This document shows positions 46,897 through 55,142 of a stretch of 64,000 nt of DNA, one piece after another. Origin of the DNA: a bacterium. Its GTDB lineage: Bacteria > Electryoneota > Electryoneia > Electryoneales > Electryoneaceae. Numbering within the stretch: the stretch's first letter is position 1; each line of letters starts with the position of its first letter. The DNA lies in the NCBI GenBank assembly GCA_019912845.1, contig JAIOHU010000137.1, positions 92,730-156,729 of the forward strand, in the 5' to 3' direction. Both the position numbers and the translations under genes were made by a program. The notes beneath the pieces were generated by a model, which was given only the letters and a program-made list of their open reading frames with translations, had not been told where the DNA came from and did no database searches.

Positions 46897-46942
46897 TAAA
46901 GACCTTTATTGTTCTACAACTTTTGTATAATCGAAATGCAAA

Positions 46943-49666
46943 TTACAAGGAAATAAATGATTCTACAAATTTTGTTATTTCATTCGTGTTTTTAAGAAGT
47001 GCAGCCGCTTTTTCGAGGTCCCGGCTCCCGGCGGTTGCAAAATTAGGCTTTCCACCACCTCCACCACCGGCTTTTTTCGCAATACCACCAACCAGTTTGC
47101 CGGCATGAACACCCTGACGGATTAGATCGTCACTGACAACCGTCACAATCATGAAGGTGTCCTCAATCAGTGCTCCAACAACTCCGATACCCTTACGGTC
47201 TGCTTTCTTTAAATCTTCAATAACTTTATCTCCAGCCGCCTGCAAGCTGTCACGATCAGATGCTGCTTCATAAACTCCAGAAATCAGCAGAATTTTCTGA
47301 TCCTTCAGGGTAATCTCGCGTCCCCAATCATCGATAAAGTTCACTGCGCCCTGCAAAGCAGCTTTTTTCAACCGTTCGATCTCTTTTTCCATCTTTTTTT
47401 GTTCTATAATGGCCTTCTCCAGTTTTTCGGCTGGATCACTCCCATAACTACCAAGAAGATCAACGATTCTATGCAAAGTTTTACGTTCCTCTTGAATCTT
47501 ACGAAATCCTGCTTCACCCGAAGTAGAGGTAATTCGTCTCACTCCCGCACTCACTGCAGTTTCTGATTCAATGCGAAATACCGCAATTTCCCCGGTTCGG
47601 TTGACATGCGTACCACCACAAAGCTCCAGTGAAACAGGGGTCTCTTCCCCAATTTTCACAGCTCGCACAACCTCGCCATATTTTTCACCGAAAAGTGCCA
47701 TCGCCCCTTTACTCTTAGCGGTGTCAACATCAGTGTATTCCCAGCTAACTGGCAAATCCTCACGTATCCAGCGATTTACCATCTCCTCAGCCTGTTCAAG
47801 TTGCTCAGGAGAGGGTTTTTCGAAGTGAGTGTAGTCAAAGGTCATGTAATCGGGAAGTACACGAGAGCCCGCCTGTGTCACATGATCCCCCAGAATAGTA
47901 CGCAATGCCGCCTGAAGCAGGTGCGTTGTAGTATGGTGCGGAAGAATTCGACGTCGACGTATTGTATCAACAACAGCCTCTACTTCTTCCGGTATTTCGC
48001 CACTCGCAGGAAGCCTGGTTGCACGACAAAGGTGAACACGAAGGTCTCCCTCCTGCCGAACATCAAAAACGTTCAAATGCAGCTCTTTGCCATGAATAAT
48101 CCCCTGATCTGCCACCTGACCACCCGATTCGGCATAAAATGGAGTCTGGGCAAGTATTACCGACAAAAGTGGTTTTTCAGCCACCTCAGGGTCGTTCGCA
48201 TCACTGTATTCCCCTTCATCGATACGGTACATTCTAAGATGGGTACGAATTTTTAACTGTTCAAACCCGACAAATCTGGAATCATCCCCTCTGGTAACAT
48301 AGGTATATTCACCTTCGCCGGTAAGTGCTTTTGCACCTTTACGTGAACGTTCACGCTGCCCTTCAAGGGATCGTTCAAAACCTTCAACATCAACAGTCAG
48401 TCCGATTTCTCTAGCGAGCATTTGGGTCAAGTCAATTGGAAAGCCGTAAGTATCATAAAGCTGGAAGGCATTTTTTCCGGCGATAACAACATTGTCATCT
48501 TTAGCTTCTTTAGCAGCTTTTGAGGCTGCCTCTTCGAAGAACACCATTCCACGATCAAGTGTGCGTGCAAAACTCTCCTCTTCGGCACGGAGCACATGTT
48601 CGATATGACCCTGACGTTCTTTCAGCTCAGTAAAGTGCTCACCCGTAACTTCGACAAGAGTGGGCACAAGCTTATATAGAAAGGGTTCATGGATATCAAG
48701 CTCACGGTAAAACCTGGCAGCTCGGCGGAGAATTCTCCTAAGGACATAACCACGCCCCTCATTGCCGGGGAGTGCCCCATCTGCTATGGCAAAGCTTAGG
48801 GAACGAAGGTGGTCGGCTATGACACGATGTGGTGTGTATATACCACCAATTTCATCATATTTTACCCTCGAACGTGCTTCGATATCACGGATGATAGGCT
48901 GAAAAAGGTCTGTCTGATAATTGGAGCTTACTCCCTGAGTTACACGAGCAATTCTCTCCAGTCCGGCACCAGTGTCCACATGCTTCGCCGGCAAATCGTG
49001 TAAATCTCCGCTTTCATCTCTGAACGATTGGATAAACACGAGATTCCATAGCTCAATAAAACGACCGCTATCCGTATTGGGTCCATCACCGGGAGGGCTT
49101 ACTCTCCCCGGGAAAGGCTCTCCCAGATCGTAATGCAATTCAGTGCAGGGACCACAAGGCCCTATCTCGCCCATCTCCCAGAAGTTGTCCTTTGCGCCAT
49201 GACGGCTGATCTGTGATGGAATGATATCTGTTTCACTTTGCCAGAGTTCGTGTGCTTCATCATCGTCGGTGAAGACAGTTGCATATAGTTTGCTTTTATC
49301 AATCTTATACACCTCTGTCAGCAATTCCCACGCCCAACGTATCGCCTCAGCTTTGTAATAATCACCAAACGACCAGTTGCCGAGCATTTCAAAGAGGGTA
49401 TGATGAATCGGACTGGGTCCAACCTCTTCCAAGTCGTTGTGTTTGCCTGAAACACGAATACATTTCTGGCTATTCACCGCACGTGTATAGCGACGTTTTC
49501 CCTTACCGAGAAAAATATCCTTAAATTGGTTCATCCCCGCATTCGTGAACAGCAGTGTTGGGTCGTCCTGTGGGACAACTGGTGCTGAGGGGACAAAAGT
49601 ATGTTTTGATTTCGATTTATTGACAAAATAATCAATAAATGTCTGACGTATTTCTGCAGAATTCAT
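46943..49666 (-). CDS. alaS: alanyl-tRNA synthetase
   Basis: 907 residues: class II catalytic core (FTNAGMNQFKDIFLG; GNWSFGDYYKAEAI), tRNA-recognition helices, editing domain (HHTTTHLLQAALR and CGGTHV zinc/editing motif) and the C-terminal oligomerisation domain ending in a Gly-rich run (GGGGGGKPNFATAGS). Full length and apparently intact. The leader upstream shows no T-box. Confidence 0.96.
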   Translation of the reverse strand: MNSAEIRQTFIDYFVNKSKSKHTFVPSAPVVPQDDPTLLFTNAGMNQFKDIFLGKGKRRYTRAVNSQKCIRVSGKHNDLEEVGPSPIHHTLFEMLGNWSFGDYYKAEAIRWAWELLTEVYKIDKSKLYATVFTDDDEAHELWQSETDIIPSQISRHGAKDNFWEMGEIGPCGPCTELHYDLGEPFPGRVSPPGDGPNTDSGRFIELWNLVFIQSFRDESGDLHDLPAKHVDTGAGLERIARVTQGVSSNYQTDLFQPIIRDIEARSRVKYDEIGGIYTPHRVIADHLRSLSFAIADGALPGNEGRGYVLRRILRRAARFYRELDIHEPFLYKLVPTLVEVTGEHFTELKERQGHIEHVLRAEEESFARTLDRGMVFFEEAASKAAKEAKDDNVVIAGKNAFQLYDTYGFPIDLTQMLAREIGLTVDVEGFERSLEGQRERSRKGAKALTGEGEYTYVTRGDDSRFVGFEQLKIRTHLRMYRIDEGEYSDANDPEVAEKPLLSVILAQTPFYAESGGQVADQGIIHGKELHLNVFDVRQEGDLRVHLCRATRLPASGEIPEEVEAVVDTIRRRRILPHHTTTHLLQAALRTILGDHVTQAGSRVLPDYMTFDYTHFEKPSPEQLEQAEEMVNRWIREDLPVSWEYTDVDTAKSKGAMALFGEKYGEVVRAVKIGEETPVSLELCGGTHVNRTGEIAVFRIESETAVSAGVRRITSTSGEAGFRKIQEERKTLHRIVDLLGSYGSDPAEKLEKAIIEQKKMEKEIERLKKAALQGAVNFIDDWGREITLKDQKILLISGVYEAASDRDSLQAAGDKVIEDLKKADRKGIGVVGALIEDTFMIVTVVSDDLIRQGVHAGKLVGGIAKKAGGGGGGKPNFATAGSRDLEKAAALLKNTNEITKFVESFISL

Positions 49667-49978
49667 ACTACTGTGCCTCGAAACCTTTTTAGTGCTGAAG
49701 TTAGAATTTATGAAAAGCTGTTAAAACGTTCTGTGATTCAGAGCGCATTCGTGTCCCTGATGATTATACAATTCTTCTTTAACCGGAAAGCGGAATGTAA
49801 TAGATTTATGGATAGTAATACAGTTCCAATGGAGAATTATTGCCAAAGAAGTTTGAAGCCTGAGAGAACACCTTCTTGTAAAGACAAAACACCGTGAACA
49901 AAACAACACCAACATGTTGATGTCAGCCTGTTCACGGTGCTAAATGCGAGTCAAAGAAAAGTGGTGGATACTTTACGA
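49667..49978. other. intergenic region upstream of alaS, contains one terminator hairpin
   Basis: 312 bases between alaS and the small membrane protein. Apart from the 49890-49939 hairpin I see no gene; the short ORFs on both strands lack ribosome sites. The alaS promoter must lie here. Confidence 0.5.
49885..49939 (-). terminator. long inverted repeat, probable terminator of recA-recX downstream genes
   Basis: CACCGTGAACA ... TGTTCACGGTG, a perfect 11-bp stem with a 28-base loop that itself holds the palindrome CAACATGTTG. On the minus strand it runs into TTTTGTCTTT. The two-level structure is unusual for a plain terminator. Confidence 0.65.
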
Positions 49979-50200
49979 TCAGCGATTTTTTTTCTTGCCA
50001 GAAAGCGGTCCTCGAGCTGATTTTGAGGAACTTTCGTGCCCCCGAAGTTTCCTCCAGGTAGCCCAAAGCCCATTCGCAATCAACAGGAGACCGACAATCA
50101 GAATAATAGGATCGAGGGTATGTTTATAGATCGACTGCCCAATTATTGCCAATCCGACAAATCCACCGATTAATGCAAGTATTCCGCTTGAAGGACCCAC
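49979..50200 (-). CDS. small two-helix membrane protein
   Basis: 73 residues: two hydrophobic helices (ILALIGGFVGLAIIG and PIILIVGLLLIANGLWA) and a basic, Ser-rich tail. No family recognised. It starts five bases after the stop of the preceding gene, so it is the last member of the recX group. Confidence 0.6.
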   Translation of the reverse strand: MGPSSGILALIGGFVGLAIIGQSIYKHTLDPIILIVGLLLIANGLWATWRKLRGHESSSKSARGPLSGKKKNR

Positions 50201-50205
50201 TAAGA

Positions 50206-50769
50206 CTATTTCTCGTCTTTAGATTTATCGTTGTCTTCTTCGGCTTCATCTTCTTTCGTATCCGCATCATCCTCTGAGCTCACATCATAAGTCATATCAG
50301 GAGTCGGAGGAGGGGTGGAATCAAAAGAGGATTCAGAAGAATCCAGATCGTCATCAGTCTGCCAGGCATCATCCAAATCTTCATCACTATATGGCTTGGG
50401 CAGGATTTTGTCGATGACATAAATCGCTATCGCCATAAGAACACCCAGTACCAGTAATACCTTAAAGAACGAGAATTTTTTCTTCTTTTTCATACTTTCA
50501 CCTGTTGTAATTTCTTCCCCTGAAATTCGTGCCTGCAAGTCATGGAGCCTGTTTCGTGTGTCGCATACTGAACTGGAAAAACGTTCAGGTGTTACAGTAC
50601 ACTTAAAGTCGTTCCATTTTTCTGCTAACGCTTCTATTGCGTCTACAAGCATATTCTTCATCTTGTTCCAAGACCATGAGACAGCTGCCATGGTCACCAG
50701 ACCCTGAACAACATTCTGAATAAGGTCGTCCTTCCATGACCTCATTTTCGTTTTCTTTTTATGGAACAT
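50206..50769 (-). CDS. single-pass membrane protein with acidic C-terminus
   Basis: 187 residues. A basic N-terminus, an amphipathic region, one strong transmembrane helix near 100-120 (VLLVLGVLMAIAIYVID) preceded by a Lys run, then about 65 residues very rich in Asp, Glu and Ser. Unknown function. GAGG ribosome site; 16 bases after recX. Confidence 0.65.
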   Translation of the reverse strand: MFHKKKTKMRSWKDDLIQNVVQGLVTMAAVSWSWNKMKNMLVDAIEALAEKWNDFKCTVTPERFSSSVCDTRNRLHDLQARISGEEITTGESMKKKKKFSFFKVLLVLGVLMAIAIYVIDKILPKPYSDEDLDDAWQTDDDLDSSESSFDSTPPPTPDMTYDVSSEDDADTKEDEAEEDNDKSKDEK

Positions 50770-50785
50770 TGTTACCTCTTTCCGA

Positions 50786-51286
50786 TTATTCGTAATCCTC
50801 TAATGATTCGCAGACATTCTGTATTGTAGAAGGTTCAAAACCCCTTCGCAACAATGTCATCCCCGCCTTATGCTTCAAGGGAGTACTTGAAGTCTCCTTT
50901 TTGGCTGCTGAAGTTCTCAACCATTTTACCAATGTAGACTGCGCCAGCTCAAATTCAACATCATCCGACCACAATTCCAGCATAACGTCCGAAATTATCT
51001 CGGGAGATACGGCTTTTTGTCTCAATTTTTCAGTAACCCAGCGACGTCCGTGCCCCCCCTTGCGAATCTGCTCTTCTATATATGCTCTGGCAGTTTCTGT
51101 GTCATTAATCCAGGAATACTCCTCTGCCTTCATCAAAGCATTGGAAACAGCATGGGCACTAAATCCTTTACGTACCAATTTCTGTTTTAGTTCCGCTCGA
51201 GAGTGACGTCTTTGCTGAAGTAGTCTTCCCAGACTGTCAAACGCTTTTTGTGACTCATCAGACATCGATGAAAGGCTTTCCTCCAT
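50786..51286 (-). CDS. recX: regulatory protein RecX
   Basis: 166 residues made of three-helix RecX repeats (LGRLLQQRRHSRAELKQKLVRKGF; ARAYIEEQIRKGGHGRRWVTEKLRQK; KAGMTLLRRGFE). It modulates RecA filaments. It lies directly after recA, but a hairpin between them may reduce read-through. Confidence 0.88.
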   Translation of the reverse strand: MEESLSSMSDESQKAFDSLGRLLQQRRHSRAELKQKLVRKGFSAHAVSNALMKAEEYSWINDTETARAYIEEQIRKGGHGRRWVTEKLRQKAVSPEIISDVMLELWSDDVEFELAQSTLVKWLRTSAAKKETSSTPLKHKAGMTLLRRGFEPSTIQNVCESLEDYE

Positions 51287-51289
51287 ACC

Positions 51290-51319
51290 AATAAAATACG
51301 CAGACCAGAAGGTCTGCGT
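51290..51319 (-). terminator. recA/recX intergenic hairpin terminator
   Basis: ACGCAGACC-ttct-GGTCTGCGT, a 9-bp perfect stem followed on the minus strand by ATTTTATT. It lies just before the recX start, so it may set the recA:recX ratio. Confidence 0.7.
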
Positions 51320-51395
51320 CTAAAGACAACATACAATATACGACTGAATTATTTAAATGTCATTTGTCTAAACCTCAATCCGAGGATTCGAACAA

Positions 51396-52481
51396 CTATT
51401 CATCTTTATCTTTCTCCACCGCAGGAGAGGCTTTTTTCGACGCCGTTTTTTCTGGAGCGGGACGCAGCCCAAGTTTCTCGCGAACCTTAACCTCAATTTC
51501 ATCGAGCAAGTCAGGGTTGTCCTCCAGGAACTGACGGACACGATCACGTCCCTGTCCGAGACGATCATCACCATAGCTGAACCAGGTACCACTTCGTGTT
51601 AAAATTTCATGTTGAACAGCCAGGTCCATAATATCACCGCTTACACTGATCCCCTTGCCATACAAAATATCAAATTCTGCTTCTCTAAATGGTGGCGCCA
51701 GTTTGTTTTTTACAACTTTGACTCGCGTACGATTTCCTACAACATCGCTACCCACTTTTATGGAAGCAATTCGTCGTATATCCAAGCGGACTGAACTGTA
51801 GAACTTGAGCGCATTTCCACCGCTGGTGGTTTCAGGGTTGCCGAACATTACGCCGATTTTGAGACGAATCTGGTTAATGAAAATAAATGCTGTTTTAGAC
51901 TTTGATACTGTTCCGGTGAGTTTACGAAGTGCCTGGCTCATCAGTCTTGCCTGCAATCCCACATGACTGTCGCCCATCTCGCCTTCGATTTCAGCACGAG
52001 GGACCAATGCAGCTACAGAGTCGATGACAATAATATCAATCGCCCCACTACGAACCAGTGTCTCTGCAATTTCCAGTGCCTGTTCGCCGGTGTCCGGCTG
52101 GCTGATAAGCAAATTGTCAATATCAACACCCAGTTTCTCAGCATAGGTGGGATCGAGGGCGTGCTCAGCATCAATAAATGCAGCAATACCGCCACGTTTC
52201 TGAGCCTCGGCGATAAGATGAAGGGTTAATGATGTTTTGCCAGAAGCCTCAGGGCCATAAATCTCAGTAACTCTTCCCCTCGGTACACCTCCAACACCGA
52301 GAGCGAAATCAAGAGACATTGAACCGGTTGGAATCGTCTCCGCCTGCACTCTGGCGCCATCATCCCCCAGACGCATGATGCTGCCCTTGCCAAACTGCTT
52401 TTCTATCTGGGAGACTGCCAGGTCAATCGCCTGACCCTTGCCCTTGTCTCCCTTGAGCTCTGATGCCGTTTTTGCGCTCAT
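51396..52481 (-). CDS. recA: recombinase RecA
   Basis: 361 residues from ATG 52481, which has a TTGAGGTAG site; nine extra residues in the ORF track are not RecA-like. Walker [35 protein letters not shown], and the [17 protein letters not shown] loop L2 are all present. Acidic Lys/Glu tail. No intein. Confidence 0.97.
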   Translation of the reverse strand: MSAKTASELKGDKGKGQAIDLAVSQIEKQFGKGSIMRLGDDGARVQAETIPTGSMSLDFALGVGGVPRGRVTEIYGPEASGKTSLTLHLIAEAQKRGGIAAFIDAEHALDPTYAEKLGVDIDNLLISQPDTGEQALEIAETLVRSGAIDIIVIDSVAALVPRAEIEGEMGDSHVGLQARLMSQALRKLTGTVSKSKTAFIFINQIRLKIGVMFGNPETTSGGNALKFYSSVRLDIRRIASIKVGSDVVGNRTRVKVVKNKLAPPFREAEFDILYGKGISVSGDIMDLAVQHEILTRSGTWFSYGDDRLGQGRDRVRQFLEDNPDLLDEIEVKVREKLGLRPAPEKTASKKASPAVEKDKDE

Positions 52482-52550
52482 GAAATCTACCTCAAATTTT
52501 ATTTGCACATATCATTTGTTATGATGAAAAATACATATTAATTGTTAACT

Positions 52551-52563
52551 AAACAAGTGTTCA
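52551..52563 (-). promoter_or_regulatory. candidate LexA-type box upstream of recA
   Basis: TGAACacttGTTTa, close to the GAAC-N4-GTTC class of SOS boxes, 70-80 bases before the recA start, at the end of thpR. One site with an imperfect right arm; no lexA in the window to support it. Confidence 0.35.
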
Positions 52564-52570
52564 ATGGGTG

Positions 52571-53125
52571 TCAATCCAGCATTAGCTCCAGGAGGGGGGA
52601 GTATATTGCACCTGAAGGAGTCAATTTGCTTTCGATTAAAGAGAGCTTTGTGATTTCGACAGTTTCAGGTGGACAGGAAACCTTGTTTATGAGAGTTAGG
52701 AACTCACTGTATTTATCCACAAATTTAACTCGTCCCAGGGTTAAATGGGGAGAAAAAGCACGTTTTTCCGGTTCAACATCATTGTCAACCGCAATTTTTT
52801 CAATCTGATTGAACACCTCGACCAGCTTGTCGTTCTTTTCGACACCTATCCAGATCACACGTGGATTACGTTTGTTTGGAAAGGCTCCAATATTCCCGAT
52901 GGTTAAAGAGAATGACGATAGTGCATTGCATGACTCCAACATTTCTCTTTTGATGGACTTGAGTTGTTCTTGTGAAAGTTCACCGAGAAACTTCATAGTG
53001 AGGTGCATTTGCGCGTCGGAAACCCATTTCACCTTCGCATCAGCAGCATCCAACTCTGCGATCATTTCAGTCATTTTTGATTTTACCGAATCGGGTAATT
53101 CAAGGGCAATAAATGCACGCATCAT
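52571..53125 (-). CDS. thpR: RNA 2',3'-cyclic phosphodiesterase (ThpR/LigT)
   Basis: 184 residues. MRAFIALELPD start and two HxT motifs (MHLTMKFLGEL and PHLTLGRVKF) of the 2H phosphoesterase family. It opens 2',3'-cyclic phosphates in RNA. It often sits next to recA. First codon could be either of the two adjacent Mets. Confidence 0.92.
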   Translation of the reverse strand: MMRAFIALELPDSVKSKMTEMIAELDAADAKVKWVSDAQMHLTMKFLGELSQEQLKSIKREMLESCNALSSFSLTIGNIGAFPNKRNPRVIWIGVEKNDKLVEVFNQIEKIAVDNDVEPEKRAFSPHLTLGRVKFVDKYSEFLTLINKVSCPPETVEITKLSLIESKLTPSGAIYSPLLELMLD

Positions 53126-53182
53126 ACGATTCCTTTGTATCCAGAAGGCAAGATACTTTTTCAGGAACGATGCTTCAAGTGT

Positions 53183-54361
53183 TTAGCGATCCAGTTCTAA
53201 CTTAACATTCTGGAGATTGGCGAGATCAATTTTAATGGGGGTGATCTGGTTACCTAAAGGATTGTGAGTAACAATAATCAGTGGTTGGGTCGGTTTATTT
53301 GGATTGGTTCGAGCAACAACTCCGACAAACCCTTTTAACTTCTGCAGGCTGGCTTCTACAATCTTGACTCTTGCACCAACCGGATAACGTTCTATAACAG
53401 ATGCCAATGCCTGCACAGCATAACTGTTCCAGCGAGTGCCAGCTTCACTGATGATTTTCTGAAGAGCCTGCTCGGGTGAATAGATGGTTTCGTCCACATC
53501 ACCGGAGATCAAGTTATCGTAATAGTTTGCCACGCTGAGGATGAAAGCGTGATGGAATATCTCAGATTTGTTGGTGGGCGAACGTCGCGCTGGAGAAATA
53601 TCATGCGCTGTCAATCCCTGCGGATATCCTTCACCACCTAACTCTTCGTGATGGTGATGAACCGTAAAATGCTTGGAAAAGCCGCTGGGATCATTTCCCT
53701 GGACTAGTAGCATGGAATAAGTGGGATGTTCTTTGTAATATACTTCCTGCTCTTTTGGTGAGACCTGCGGTATTACCGCTTTACCTATATCGTGCAAGAG
53801 TGCGGAAGATGCCAGGGAATAGAGGTCTTTCCAGTTATAGTCAAAGAGCCTGCCCATTAATATGCAAAGTATCGTCGTATCAACCGCATGTTCATAGTCT
53901 TTCCCACTGTCTGATTTGATAGGCAGCGCAGCAAACATGCTGATATTGTTGGAAATGATATCATCCATAATATTTTCAACGATATTTTTTATTTCAGGCA
54001 TACGGATGATGTGGTTCAACTTCGGGTCGTCGTTGATTCTCGCTTTTAATTTTTCCGGGTCAAGGGTTTTCAGGGCAGTATTTTTACGAATTGAAGGATG
54101 GTTACGTACTTCTTCGTATGTTTCAATAACCAGCTTATTACTGGTCATTCGTAGCGAGGCACTGATCACTTCTTCGGGGGTGATCTCGTCAGTCAGACCA
54201 TCAGAAACATATACGCTCCTGAATCCATGCTTTTTAAGCAACTTGATGATCTGGTCTGATATCTTATATCCAGCAGCGAGGAGCAGTTTGGAGTTTTCAT
54301 CATACAGAGATTTCCCCAGAACCTGCCCTTGATTTAACCTTGATATATCTGCGAGATACAT
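53183..54361 (-). CDS. HD-GYP-domain phosphohydrolase
   Basis: 392 residues. N-terminal segment of about 130 residues without a clear domain, then an HD-GYP domain: ALLHDIGKAVIPQ, EHPTYSMLLVQG, HHHEELGGEGYPQGL, and a later YYDNLI. HD-GYP proteins degrade cyclic di-GMP to GMP or pGpG. The GYP and HD motifs look intact. A C-terminal 80 residues follow (RYPVGARVKIVEASL). No transmembrane helix. Confidence 0.87.
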   Translation of the reverse strand: MYLADISRLNQGQVLGKSLYDENSKLLLAAGYKISDQIIKLLKKHGFRSVYVSDGLTDEITPEEVISASLRMTSNKLVIETYEEVRNHPSIRKNTALKTLDPEKLKARINDDPKLNHIIRMPEIKNIVENIMDDIISNNISMFAALPIKSDSGKDYEHAVDTTILCILMGRLFDYNWKDLYSLASSALLHDIGKAVIPQVSPKEQEVYYKEHPTYSMLLVQGNDPSGFSKHFTVHHHHEELGGEGYPQGLTAHDISPARRSPTNKSEIFHHAFILSVANYYDNLISGDVDETIYSPEQALQKIISEAGTRWNSYAVQALASVIERYPVGARVKIVEASLQKLKGFVGVVARTNPNKPTQPLIIVTHNPLGNQITPIKIDLANLQNVKLELDR

Positions 54362-54798
54362 TTATCTGGATTATCCTAAATTGACGCAATCAACCACTCA
54401 TACAAGCGGATATTCTGGAAGCTGCAAGCACCATCTCTGGTGGCACAGAAACTCAAACTAATGGTTCTACCAAAAAATCAGGTAAACCACAATTTCACAC
54501 CATCATGATGACCAATCAAGTTGGAAATCAAATAATAAATCTTAGCTGGAGAATAACAGATTTTTTATATGCTCCACACTTCAATAGAATCAATAAGGTA
54601 AGATTTTCATTTCCAGTTTGCGATAGTTATGCTCATCGTCTGGAGGTTTTGCTTATCGCAAAAAAAGATCAAAAAAACGAAACTCCCTGAAAGTGGAGAA
54701 ACTTTTTAAATTCTATTGTTTTAACCCTCAAAGAAAACTATACTTATCCCGATAAGAGTATTGTGGACTCGAAAGTCAACAAAACGAATTCAGAGAAC
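54362..54798. other. intergenic region upstream of the Met leader, no gene supported
   Basis: 437 bases. The 61-residue ORF at 54505-54690 has no ribosome site and reads as an unlikely protein. This stretch should contain the divergent promoters of the HD-GYP gene and the metB leader transcript. An A-rich, weak hairpin (CTCC/GGAG) before AAACTTTTT near 54690 is not convincing as a terminator. Confidence 0.45.
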
Positions 54799-54864
54799 AT
54801 GATTTATTTACCTTTAAATAGTATGATGATGCGAATGCAAACTACCGGGGTTTCTCGAGTGTAA
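54799..54864 (+). CDS. Met-rich leader peptide 1 (21 residues)
   Basis: ATG ATT TAT TTA ... reads MIYLPLNSMMMRMQTTGVSRV and stops at TAA. Five of 21 residues are Met, with three in a row at 9-11 and one more at 13. The ribosome site is weak (AGAGAAC). It ends 30 bases before an intrinsic terminator. GGGGTT in its last third (codons ACC GGG GTT) can pair with AACCCC of the terminator. This fits a ribosome-stalling leader for attenuation. It is too short for the ORF track. Confidence 0.7.
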   Translation: MIYLPLNSMMMRMQTTGVSRV

Positions 54865-54894
54865 GCATACGGTATGCTGAAAATTCATTCACAG

Positions 54895-54924
54895 AACCCC
54901 ATCAAAATCCTGATGGGTTTTTTT
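54895..54924 (+). terminator. attenuator terminator 1
   Basis: CCCATCA-aaatcc-TGATGGG, a 7-bp stem with extra A-T pairs beyond a bulge, then TTTTTTT. It stands after leader peptide 1 and before leader peptide 2. Confidence 0.85.
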
Positions 54925-54949
54925 GTTGCATAAAATTAAAGAAAAATCA

Positions 54950-55051
54950 ATGAACAGCAAAATCAGCAAAGTAGAAAAAGAAAACGAGTTCACCTTCATG
55001 TCATATATGATGATGTATATGATGATGCGCTGCCGCGTGGTGGACACTTGA
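54950..55051 (+). CDS. Met-rich leader peptide 2 (33 residues)
   Basis: Reads MNSKISKVEKENEFTF then MSYMMMYMMMRCRVVDT and stops at TGA. Eight of 33 residues are Met, in the pattern M-SY-MMM-Y-MMM, with Arg-Cys-Arg next. The first half is ordinary and charged. The ribosome site is an A-rich AAAGAAAAATC, weak. Codons GTG GTG near the end can pair with the following terminator. Second of two tandem attenuator peptides. Confidence 0.7.
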   Translation: MNSKISKVEKENEFTFMSYMMMYMMMRCRVVDT

Positions 55052-55080
55052 ACTATAAACTTATCAAATTCAAATAGTTA

Positions 55081-55113
55081 AAAGCCCACTGAAAATAAAC
55101 AGCGGGCTTTTTC
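55081..55113 (+). terminator. attenuator terminator 2
   Basis: AAAGCCCACTG-aaaataaa-CAGCGGGCTTT then TTC; one A-C mismatch in the stem. It ends 29 bases before the metB-like start. Confidence 0.85.
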
Positions 55114-55142
55114 ATTGGTGTACAAACAGAACAGGAGAAAAG

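Larger units (their letters stand above)
54799..55113 (+). promoter_or_regulatory. tandem methionine attenuator (two leader peptides, two terminators)
   Basis: Two consecutive units, each made of a Met-codon-rich short ORF, a small hairpin right after it, and an intrinsic terminator, lie in front of the metB-like and hom genes. Unit 1: GGGGTT (54847-54852) can pair with AACCCC (54895-54900), enclosing AGCATA-cgg-TATGCT, and this excludes the terminator ACCCCATCA/TGATGGG. Unit 2: TGGTGG (55038-55043) can pair with CCACTG (55086-55091), enclosing AACTAT/ATAGTT, and this excludes the second terminator. The unit 2 pairing includes two G-U pairs and is weaker. Confidence 0.7.

Noticed and set aside
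54505-54690. 61-residue ORF upstream of the Met leader
   Set aside because: No ribosome site, no recognisable protein features, and it lies in AT-rich intergenic sequence.
54675-54715. Possible terminator with CTCC/GGAG stem
   Set aside because: Only four base pairs; too weak to annotate.
54799-55140. SAM riboswitch or T-box in front of metB
   Set aside because: None of the conserved cores (S-box GA-rich junctions, or the T-box sequence and specifier loop) is visible; Met-rich ORFs explain the region better.
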